Assembly (NCBI RefSeq): GCF_021155775.2
Contig: NC_060234.1
Coordinates: 22,748,026-22,812,025, forward strand
Direction of reading: 5' to 3'
Origin: Neodiprion pinetum
Taxonomy: Eukaryota; Arthropoda; Insecta; Hymenoptera; Diprionidae
DNA length: 64,000 nt
Position numbers and translations under genes: made by a program. Below the pieces are notes generated by a model. That model did no database searches. It was not told the DNA's origin and worked only from the letters and a program-made list of their open reading frames with translations. Below, in pieces: positions 23,201-34,000 of this stretch (within the stretch, counting starts at the first letter, position 1; each line of letters starts with the position of its first letter).

Positions 23201-26200
23201 ATAACGACACAAAATGCAGAAACATTACATTTTCATTTTCATTGCAGATTAAATGCACACAAGATTATACGCTAATGTTCGGAGGTTCAGGTGCAGAGTT
23301 TGATAAATTGTTATAGGTAATTGAAGGCATATTGTAGATATATGTAGATATATATATATTATATATATTATATAAATATAAATAAATTGAATAGGGAATT
23401 AGGTGTGGGCAAGAATGAGTGCAAGGAATTCGCTGCCAATACATGTATTTCGAACATACATGTACATACATGTATAAATATATATATACCTATATATATA
23501 TGAAACATACAAATATATACACGGTGACGGCATGCTTATACATTAAACATATGTGTGTTGAAAAACGCCCTCGCATCGTCGGACAAACATTCCACGCTTT
23601 GTATCCTTGGTTCAATTTGATTTGCAAATTTAGTATATTTATATACATTATGTATGAATACTTTAAATGAAATTCCGTATTTGAATTTAAGCAAAATTTT
23701 CAACTGTGTTTAAAGATATCTAAAGCTCAACTTCCGGTACAAACAATTCTGCATAAAAACAATATCCTTTTTTCTTCTATTAATTTTCTTCAATCCTCTA
23801 AGAAAGTTTAAATTCAACGACCAATCATTAGGTTTTGTGGCATTTAATGTACAATAAGTCGCCGTGTAGATATATAATATTGAAAAAAAAAATCGCACTG
23901 TCTGCGCGGGTCGGTAGAATTCATTAGGGTAGGACCGCGCAGCTAAACCATAATTTACAGTCACGAGTAACACATGCTCACAAAATTAAGCAAAAAAAAA
24001 AAAAAAACACTCCTCGTGTACGTTCCACAAATGAAATCTCCTATACTATGATTGACTAACGACCCGATTAATTATATACACAACTTAATATAGCTCTATA
24101 TACATACAAGTATGAAAAACCAGGTCACCTGTAATATATATTATACTATATGGATATACATCGATCGTATATGAGTTCCAATAAAAACGACACAGATCTT
24201 GTAGTAAATATTTTAGGCGGCATTAACGTCGTAATATGTATGGCGTGTGGCATACCTGTGTGAATATATATAATATAAACCCTCGCAGCAACCCACTGCT
24301 ACTGACCTACATTAACACTGATTGCGAGAAGAGAACTCGAGAGGAGGCCTTTGCAGCCTTGAGCTTTGCCTACTATCGCCTTTGACTTTGCTCCGTGACG
24401 CGGATATCAAGACGAGTTTACCCCCCGACTCAAAAGCTGCCAGAGTGCAGTTGGCGTAATTAAAATTCTTACCGTTCAGCCAAATGCTCGAGTTATCCAA
24501 CGATCGAGATTAAAAGTTAACCGAGGCTATTTAAGCCGCTTGAAAAATTCCATTGAATTCCAAAAATTCCCTCCGCAGAAGACGAGTACTGAAAGCTTTC
24601 GAGGACATAATAGCGACTCTGATGTGCCCATGTGCAACCGATGTATGTACACAATTGTTAATATGCACATTGTACACGTGTACACGTGTAAAAGGTACAC
24701 ATAGGCGATCTTTTGAACAAACTCCGACGGTGACGGAAAATCAATTTCTAAGTGTGGCGTGGTAAACCGTGGTGCACGATGCAGCACGTATAGCGTAAAA
24801 TGTCACACGAGGCTTGCAGAGGCGGGAAAGCTCGTTACCTCGATAAATGTTCTCCAGAGGCGGCTTTTGTTCTCGAATATAACTACCACACCTAAATATA
24901 TTTCACGTAGGTGCCACCGCGTGTTACATTGTTAACTACCCTGCCACCATTGTGTCTATAATCCATGCACCGTTATACATTATGACATAGGTATGCAATA
25001 TGCATGTGCATAAAGTACACAACTGCAAGCAGCGACTTTCGAGCCAAGAAACAAGACTGAGTTGAAACAACTCGATAGAATCGGAGCATTATAAAAGTTA
25101 ACCGTGCCGGTTTCACGTTTCGATCAAAGGTACGTGTTTTTATCATGAGTTCTAACATTGTTTCGTACCAGCTCTCAGGCAAGAAATTTTCGCGGGTAAA
25201 CATTTGATGAGAAGAGATTTGATTGTCCATAAAAATTTCCAGTAACTAATCATGGCTAGGTAAACATACTTTCAAAAATACATTTAAAATATGAAATGGA
25301 AAATGTTTATAAAAATATTATTCAAATGAACAAATGAAAGTGCTTTGCGCAATGCTGTTTGAAATGAAAAATGTAAAATAGGTATTTAAAATGAGTTACA
25401 AAATGTATAATGATATACTATAATATACCTGTAAATAGTTACATTTTTTTTTTTTTTAATCAGTAATACACGTCACCTTACGATTTTCATCTTACTTTGT
25501 ACATCCGTATTATTCTTGATAAGGAACTACAGTTCTTCGTATTACCTTCTATGGCCAATTTGTCCTCCATTGGATATTTTAGCATTACACCGTAAAATAA
25601 TCGGGCAAATGTTGTATAATAGATAAGTACTGTACTTCGAAAACTTTTTTTCAACTGTAGAAGACTGCAGTTTTTAAGAATTTCGCTGTATACAATAGCT
25701 AGTCAAAACGTTGTTGGAACAATATTTCGAATACTTCGATCATACGCTGTTTATTTGTAGAATATCATTTAAAACTCTCTTAACTCTTCTAGAACGAGAG
25801 TCACCAGACAGATGTATTCATGCAAGCTATATATTTATGATAAGTATCAAATCATTAATTAATTCGAGCAAAAGAATTGATGCATCGCTAAATAGACTCT
25901 TTTTAAGTTGAAGACTAAGTGATGACCTGAAAATTCTATTATTATTTGACCAGTCCGAGAGAATATAGTTCTAGAATATTGGCCATGAAATTTTTCCAGA
26001 AGTTTAAAATCCATTTGAATACAGGCATTTGACAAACGGTTGAAGGTATACATTTTTCCATCTAAAACAGAAAATAGAAAACAACTTTTTGTATTTTACT
26101 TGCATATTGAAAATCAAACGTTTTCAAATATTATACTGTAAAAAAATGCGCTGTGGAACACTTCTATAGAATATTTGTTGGTGTCAAGCTTAAACTATTC

Positions 26201-26929
26201 GATGTTAATCTAATATTACCTGTCGTCAATCTAACGCTATATGTATAATGTTCAAACTCTGAGTTGACCCGAAAAATTGTTCTATAGTAGTCCACACCGG
26301 CCACTATTGAACAATTTTAACACCGCCCTTTTTTACAGTGTACCCAGCCCTGCACTAATCAGTCTCGATAACTAGTCTTCCAGCTATCGATAATAATAAT
26401 AATAATAATAATAATGACAACCGAACCAGCCATACCCTTTCGGGTGTTTTCATAAACGATTAGCTTGTGCGGGGCGAGGAAGGGATGCGTTAATAACCAA
26501 TCATTTTGCGTTTACAGCCGTCTCAAGATGTTCAATAGACGCGCCCGCGGCGTAATCGCAAAGGGAGTATGGAGAACGGCAGCTGAAAACATTGCCGTCG
26601 TGTAGTCAACCGCGTTCAAACCTCAGCTTGCCATTTTGGCATCGGAACGAAGTGACCCGTCTTACAACTTTTGCGAGTTGGGTCTTCTCCGAAACGCTAG
26701 GAATTTCAACTCGAGTTCTTTCGTCTCGTCAGGCTAAGCCCGTTTTAGACACCAGCGTTACTGGACACCAAAAGTAATTAGAAGCCGTATTGGAAACCAG
26801 CCCGATTGGAAAACAGCGGTGCTGCCCGTCGGACCCCAACAAATGAATAAACATATAAATGCCCGATTAAAACCAAAATTGTTCAATTTCATAATGTGGC
26901 CCTTGACTGAAGATGTACCTGCTAAGAAT
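20254..26929. other. Intergenic, AT-rich, no gene seen
   Basis: This stretch starts with the presumed 3' UTR of the LDLa/CUB gene (one AATAAA lies at 21241-21246). It then runs through AT-rich DNA with no coding ORF. TA/TATG-type microsatellite sequence is dense from about 22.75 to 24.3 kb, especially 23335-23520. An (AAT)n tract lies at 26391-26415. A short palindromic TACACGTG repeat is present near 24672-24690. Confidence 0.5.
26391..26415. repeat. (TAA)n microsatellite
   Basis: Eight consecutive TAA units. A second similar tract is at about 43445-43467. Confidence 0.9.
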
Positions 26930-27052
26930 TTGTGGACCTTGTGGACCTCGCTCCGCGGCTAAGGGCATGGTGAAGGGTGCTGTAGGGTCGTGAAAGGGAG
27001 GATTGCAATTATGCTGAGAGATGTGAAAAGTGAAATTACATAATCTCGTCTC

Positions 27053-27181
27053 AGGACCGTGATCCTGACTTATTTTTCACTCGTGAAAAGAAGATTTTCC
27101 CTTTAAGGTGCCTTCCGATTGGTCTGGATGGCGCTTATCGATGCTTTCGCGAGTGCAAAATAAGTCAGAATTAGGGGACCA
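27053..27181. mobile_element. Short inverted-repeat (MITE-like) element
   Basis: CTGACTTATTTTTCACTCG at 27065-27083 is mirrored by CGAGTGCAAAATAAGTCAG at 27150-27168. Weaker pairing extends outward to GGACC (27054) and GGTCC read on the other strand (27176-27180). The total is about 0.13 kb with no ORF. It sits next to another inverted repeat at 27330, suggesting a small transposon cluster. Confidence 0.5.
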
Positions 27182-27329
27182 GGGCTCCTGATTAGACGGA
27201 ACGATGTTTTCGTCATTTTCACGGGTGAAAAGGAAATCAAAATAAGACCCGATAAGTTGATTTCCTTGTTTTCTTTCGGCCGTAGACTTATAGAGATAGA
27301 CTGTGCAATCCGTGTATCGAGCTGGGGTT

Positions 27330-27461
27330 CGCCCTCACGGAAAAAAACCCCCACTTGGGTGTAAATTCGTACCTCCAACTCATAGATAATGCTAATTTCC
27401 CATAAGAAAAAAGTTAGGGGTACGAATTTACACCCAATTTGGGGTTTTTTCCGTGAGGGCG
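27330..27461. mobile_element. Long-hairpin inverted-repeat element
   Basis: The arms at 27330-27373 and 27417-27461 read CGCCCTCACGG...GGGTGTAAATTCGTACC and its reverse complement, with very few mismatches. About 43 nt of unrelated sequence lies between them. Such near-perfect arms suggest a fairly recent foldback or MITE insertion. No target-site duplication was evident by eye. Confidence 0.65.
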
Positions 27462-28096
27462 ATCACGAAGTAATTTCACATTTGGCCTTTCCCATCATCA
27501 AATCATTCGGATTGATTTACAAAGTTTTAGTCAACCAATCAGAATGTTTGGATGGTGGGAAATGTGAAAAATGAACTGAAATAATCAACCCCTTGAAGCT
27601 CCAATTGAAAAGAGAAAGCAACAGCACAATCCGACTTCTCTGCTGCACGGTCGAAAGAGTGGGGAACAGCCGCCAGGTGGGGAAAGCAATAAGGCCAGCG
27701 GGGAGGTATACTTATATCATACTTATGTAGCTCGGTGTCCCCCCCCCCCAAGTTGTCGATTAGAATAAGAGGTCGGATTCTCGCTGTTGCTTTCTCACTC
27801 TAATTAGAGTTTCAGCCTATATTTCAGTGGTTTCAGCTCAGCGCACGGGCCGCACAATCTATCTCTAAAGTCTATGCCTCCGGCGCGAACTAAAGGACGG
27901 CGTGTGTGGACTCGACATAGCGTTTGTACTGCAGCGCCATCACGCCGATAAGCTTACGCCATTTACGGTCTAAAAAACGAGTTGGAATTCGCCTCTGGTT
28001 TGATTAGTCCACGGTATTTCGGCATAAAAGTTAAACTGCCAATATATTTTTAAGAAGAAGCGTGAGCGAGCACCGGCGGCGCAGAATTTCAATATA
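27462..28096. promoter_or_regulatory. CSN1 upstream region
   Basis: This 0.6 kb lead-in to CSN1 has an 11-base C run at 27739-27749 and mixed GC content. No TATA box is obvious near the start codon, consistent with a TATA-less housekeeping promoter. Assignment as promoter rests on position only. Confidence 0.35.
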
Positions 28097-30037
28097 ATGC
28101 CACTGCCGATACACGCTGAGGTGTTTCAGGTAAAAATACAACTTGAACAATGTTACTGCGTATCCTAAGCGCGCCAATATTGATATAAAAAACGCTCTGC
28201 AAATTGGGGTTATCTTTGACAGATTAAACATGTCATTTAGCCACTTTTAAAAATGTAACGGTCAGCAAACCTATAGTTTGCGTTGCGCAAATCACTCCAA
28301 GTATCATACAATGGATTTCATTTTCTCTTCAACAGCAGAATGCAATGGAGCCAATGCAAGTTGACGCACCTACTGAAGACAATGACAATACAGAAGAGGA
28401 ACCATACATTGTAGAAAATCCCACGCTGGTAAGGAGCTAACGATCTTTCTCGCCTATCTTTTTTTTCCCATCGATGCTGAAATATTGCTTTATAAATGAC
28501 TATAGCCCAATTCATTGTACGATAAATTTTTTCAGGATTTAGAAGTCTATGCGAACAGCTATACAGGACTAGCAAAACTGTACAGGTTGATCTATATCGC
28601 AGATCATTGTCCGACACTGCGGTTGGAAGCATTGAAAATGGCGATAACTTATGTGATGACAACATATAACACAGGAATCTATCAAACTCTGCATAAAAAG
28701 CTGCAGGAGGCAATCGGCACGCCTGGACTGCCTGATATAGCAGCACAGTCGACATCCCAAGACATACCGGCAATCGATCACATGTGGCTAGAGTCTAAGT
28801 CGAAGAAGGCGGCCCTGAAATTAGAGAAATTTGATACCGATCTAAAGAACTATAAGAGTAATTCAATCAAGGAAAGTATTAGGAGAGGTCACGACGATTT
28901 GGGTGACCATTACCTCGACTGTGGCGATCTCAGCAATGCGCTTAAGTGTTATTCGCGAGCACGCGACTATTGTACCAGTGGTAAACATGTCGTTAACATG
29001 TGCCTTAATGTCATCAAGGTATCTGTCTATCTTCAAAACTGGTCCCATGTCATCAGTTATGTTACCAAAGCTGAGAACACGCCTGACTTTTCCGAAGTTC
29101 ACGGCAAGGACAACAATCAGGCTGTCATCACCAAACTTAAAATAGCTGCTGGACTCGCAGAGCTCACTACAATGAAATATAAAATGGCGGCGCGACACTT
29201 CCTCCAGGCTTCACTGGATCACTGCGACTGCCCTGAGCTCCTCTCTCCAGGCAATGTTGCTCTCTACGGAGGACTTTGTGCCCTTGCTACTTTCGAAAGA
29301 AACGAGCTTCAAAAGCAAGTCATATTTAGCAGCTCGTTCAAATTGTTCTTGGAGCTCGAACCTCAACTTAGAGATATTATCTTCCAGTTTTACAACTCAA
29401 AGTATGCCTCATGTTTGAAATTGTTGGATGAGATAAAGGACAACATTTTACTTGATATGTACATAGCACCACATGTCAACTCTCTCTATACTCAAATCAG
29501 AAATCGAGCATTAATTCAGTACTTTAGCCCGTATTTAAGCGCTGATATGAGGAGAATGGCTACAGCATTCAATAGAACTGTCTCCGCCCTTGAGAATGAG
29601 CTCATGCAGCTTATACTCGAAGGTCAAATCCAGGCACGCATCGACTCGCACAATAAAGTAATTTTACTTTTAATATAGTATACTAAGTATGAGGTTTTTC
29701 TGGGTTGCTTTCATTGTGTACTCATTTTTATTACAGATTTTGTATGCCAAAGACGTTGATCAGCGTAGTACGACATTTGAGAAGTCAATTAGCGTCGGCA
29801 AGGAGTACCAGCGACGTACTAGAATGCTCATCCTCAGAGCTGCGATGTTGAAGCATCACATTCATGTGAAGGTAGGAATTTGTAAGAAATAAATTTTCAA
29901 ATTTTTTAGCGAATGTACCTGGAAAATAATTGACATCTATTATTTTCAAAACGTTGCAGGGTCAAGCACGTGACACGACGCAAGGCGGTGAGTTATCTGT
30001 GGCTCCAGGAAACAGTAGCATAGTATCAAGAAATTGA
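28097..30037 (+). CDS. CSN1: COP9 signalosome complex subunit 1 (CSN1/GPS1)
   Basis: CSN1 is a PCI-domain scaffold subunit of the COP9 signalosome, which removes NEDD8 from cullins and so controls cullin-RING ubiquitin ligases. Five exons join in frame: 28097-28129, 28336-28428, 28536-29657, 29737-29871 and 29960-30037, giving 486 residues (human CSN1 is similar in length). The start MPLPIHAEVFQ matches the conserved MPLP start of animal CSN1. Diagnostic text includes IADHCPTLR, KLEKFDTDLKNYKSNSIK, DDLGDHYLDCGDLSNALKCY (TPR-like helices), RNRALIQYFSPY in the PCI domain and YAKDVDQRSTTFEK near the C terminus. The acidic N-terminal linker (EDNDNTEEEP) is less conserved. All exon phases are zero. 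AATAAA at 30267-30272 is the likely poly(A) signal. Confidence 0.98.
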
Positions 30038-30266
30038 AGTAATTTATTTGTCAAGTCGAAGAAGTAATCGAAAGAAACAAAAGGAATCCACACGAAACTG
30101 AAACGGAGTGTGTTCGTTGCTTGGACATTAACTCTTATGTAAATTAATCTTTTGCCATTGTGTTCCTCTACATTTACTTTACCATTTTTTGTTATTTTCT
30201 TTTTTTTTTTTTTTTTTCCAAATCGTAAAGTTCTATACTGTACATAAATATGGCCTTTACGTTATA

Positions 30267-30272
30267 AATAAA
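30267..30272 (+). promoter_or_regulatory. Poly(A) signal of CSN1
   Basis: A canonical AATAAA 230 nt after the CSN1 stop codon, preceded by a T-rich run. Confidence 0.6.
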
Positions 30273-31016
30273 CAATTATTATGAATCACTAAAAACTGCA
30301 ATATTAAAGTAAAACTTTTGTAGCATTATCAAGAGCTAAAATAGCTAATAATACGTCATAAATACATGCATGCATATACGTAAGGTACCCGATGTGTATA
30401 TTAATTATTGAAATCTTGACTAAAAGAATGGAAAAAAATCTTGCATTCTTCACAGTTAAATCTATGTTATTTCTATGATTTGCAACGTCATCTGTTAAAT
30501 GCAATTATTAATTATTGCTACATTGTTCAACTAATTATTCATTTATCCATTAATAAATTCGAAGTTCTTATATTAAATATAAATGTATGTAAAATACATA
30601 TTTGTTATTTTTTTTCTTTTTTCTTAAATCTTGTTCGCAGTCAAAATAGAAACCACGGAATACAGAGTGGTCGGTTCAATGGGTTCAATGATATCTAGAG
30701 TTAGATTAGTGTTCCTACGGACCGCACTCATTGCAAATTACCAATACAAACGTACAGGACGAGTCTTTCGCGTACCGGAAGTGACTACGTGAGCTAAATT
30801 GACAGAGTACCCGCATTGTACACTCTTGGCGTCGCAGTCGTTCGTGACCTGAGGATATCCACTTGCTTCGCGTCACTGGACGTGCCGGCAGTCGTATATG
30901 TGAATCTGAACCCTTTTTTGCTAGACAGTGAACCACAGTGAATTTCCTGCGCTTGTGCGCCTATCTCTGATCAATATTACTTAATAAGAAATCGTGATAA
31001 CTAGTAGAAAAAAATA
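30273..31016 (+). promoter_or_regulatory. Intergenic region with promoter and 5' UTR of helicase A
   Basis: An AT-rich first half is followed by a more GC-balanced part from about 30.64 kb that contains GGAAGTG (ETS-like, 30777-30783). This leads into an A-rich leader just before ATG 31017. No TATA box is evident. The exact transcription start cannot be set by eye. Confidence 0.4.
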
Positions 31017-34000
31017 ATGGGCCGTTATCGAAGGTACGTAAAATATGATATACCTTGAGATACAAACAGCGCACGGGGGTACGAACGATAGAACAAAATG
31101 GAAGTTGCGTGTACCTCGCCGACAATCAACGCGTAGCAATATGTCAACTGAGCCACCCTTCTCTAGCTAATTGTGTCATCGACCCGGCTAACCGAACGAG
31201 ATTGACTAAAGTAGAATAAACATACAGCTTTAACTGAAGACCTAAATAGTAAACTCCGCCTAGTTGTTACTTGCTCTCTTTTTATTGTACCCAGTATTTT
31301 TCATCAGCGTTTTCGTCAATTTCTTTACGCTTCTTAAGTTTTAAAATTCGCCATTTTGTTACTCAGTTCATTATCCGCGCACTGACCATATAAATCGATG
31401 CTTTCCTATAGGTATACTCCATTATTGGGAGTTAGCCTCAACCAATTTCACGTAGCGATCACGCCCCTCGTTGCAAATGAAAACAAAAACAATGAACGGA
31501 CCAAAAATAACTTGTATGAAACTACTTCAAAATCAATTGTCTTCGTCCTTACTTAGCCGTAGCCGAGAAAGGGATAGGAGGCGCAAATCTCGCAGTCGGT
31601 CCCGGAGTCGGTCACCTAGAGATCGACGTGGCTGGGGGGGACCTGGTGGTGGAGGAGGAGGAGGAGGTCCAGGACGCGACAGAGCGGGTGGTGGAGGTGG
31701 TGGCCGCGGAGGCAGAGGACAGCCTGGGGCTAATCTCAGAAAGCCACGCTGGGACTTAAGCCGTTTAGAACCATTCAAAAAGGACTTCTATGTGCCTAGT
31801 GATGTCGTACAACATAGGGATCCTCGTGCCGTCGAGCAGTACAGAAGTGACAAAGAAATCACCCTTAAAGGAAGAAACATACCTAATCCTGTATTCACCT
31901 TTGAAGAAGCGGGATTTCCTGATTATGTTCTGAAAGAAGTCAAGTAAGCAACAAATGGATCGTATTAAATGCAATAATCACTCTCAGAGTGTCCCTAACG
32001 TTAATTTGGATGCTTTGGAAATCACACATGTTTCCTGGAATTGACTCCCGCTCTTAAGATTCTTAAGTGCGTTAGGTTAACAAATAGATTTGTTTGTACC
32101 AAACCCAATGAAACAAGAAGGGAATAAATTGTGTTCTGGTTTTCGAAAGCCCAAAAAGTAATTTCAATAGATTTCGAATTTAATTTATTATAAACACTAT
32201 TTTGGGTGTAGTTGATATGAAAACTCAAGCTCCTTAATCTCTTTGACTAACTTCTCATGCTAATTTTTACCTAATTAATTACGAATTTTTAGGAGGCTTG
32301 GATTCAAGGAGCCGACATCAATTCAAGCCCAGGGATGGCCAATTGCTCTGAGTGGGCGGGACATGGTGGGAATAGCTTCAACTGGATCAGGAAAAACCTT
32401 GTCTTACATACTGCCCGCCATAGTACATATAAATAGCCAGCCTAAGCTAAGTCGCAAAGACGGTCCTGTAGCTTTAGTCTTGGCTCCGACACGAGAATTG
32501 GCTCAACAAATTCAGCAGGTGGCTGACGACTTTGGTCATTCGTCAGGCATCAGGAATACATGTTTATATGGAGGTGCGCCGAAGGGTGCGCAGGCTAGGG
32601 ATCTCGATGGGGGTGTAGAAATTGTGATCGCAACACCCGGTAGATTATTGGACTTTTTAGAATCCGGTCGAACAAACCTGAAAAGATGCACATATCTAGT
32701 ACTGGACGAGGCTGATAGAATGCTTGACATGGGATTCGAGCCTCAAATTAGAAAAATCATAGAACAAATTAGACCTGATAGACAGACACTTATGTGGTCT
32801 GCAACATGGCCCAAAGAGGTAAAGAATCTGGCCGAAGACTTTCTTAAGGACTACACGCAAATAAACGTTGGGTCTCTTCAGCTTGCAGCTAATCACAATA
32901 TCCTTCAAATTATCGACGTGTGTCAAGATTACGAAAAGGAAAACAAGTACGTAACTAACTCTTCAAAAATCTCGTTTTGTTATTATAATTGCATACAGAT
33001 TAGCTCATACCTGTGTATCATCACAAGTATATGCCTCACAAGTATGCTACATTAACTGGAGATAAATTAACTTAGCTTGATTTCATTGGCAAGTTAGGTC
33101 AGTCCTCTTCAAACAAACGACCAACAACATTTTTTTATTTTAATATTTTTCCAAACGGGTAATCCGTTGCTGTATTGAAAGAACTAAATTTATCCTCTTT
33201 TTTTTTTCTTCTAGACTTAGCACATTGTTGAAAGAGATAATGGCTGAGAATGAGAACAAAACGATAGTTTTTATTGAAACTAAACGCAGAGTAGACGAGA
33301 TAACTAGAAAAATGAAGCGTGACGGCTGGCCTGCAGTCTGTATACATGGGGACAAAACGCAACAAGAAAGAGACTGGGTTTTACAAGGTAAAATCTCGAT
33401 CAATTACTCATTAAAAAAGTGTTATGAACTATTTTTTGATAATTTCTTGTTTACTGAACCGTAATTTACCATTTATAGATTTTCGATCTGGCAAAGCACC
33501 GATACTAGTAGCCACTGATGTAGCAGCAAGAGGTCTTGGTGAGTGAGCACCTTTTTACTACTATGTAAAGAATACAATTTTCTCCATTTTCCTTTATTTA
33601 TTCATTCAATTATTTATTTTTGTTTTATCCTTATTATTTCTTGGTAGAGAGCTATACGCGGTGATCTGTAAATACGATAAGGTGCGGGAATTTTGTATCA
33701 TGCTATTTGTTCTGTCATTTTACTATAATTTTGCAGAAAGGTATATAACTGTATTACAGTCGATCTGAAAACTTTCAAGAATTTATAACTTCATTATGCG
33801 ACTTTGATAAGAGCATTAGCATGCATATTGACTATCTCATTTGTTTATAATTACATAAGAGAAAATGTTACTTGTCGTTACTCATTATCTTACTTTTGTC
33901 ATTAGATAGCACCATAGAACACAATGAGTGATTAGCATTGATATTATTTTCCCACAGTGTTTATCATTTAGAGAATTTGTTCCCATCACGCCGAATTTAT

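Noticed and set aside
28318..28773. 151-codon - strand ORF over CSN1
   Set aside because: Antisense shadow of a well-supported exon.
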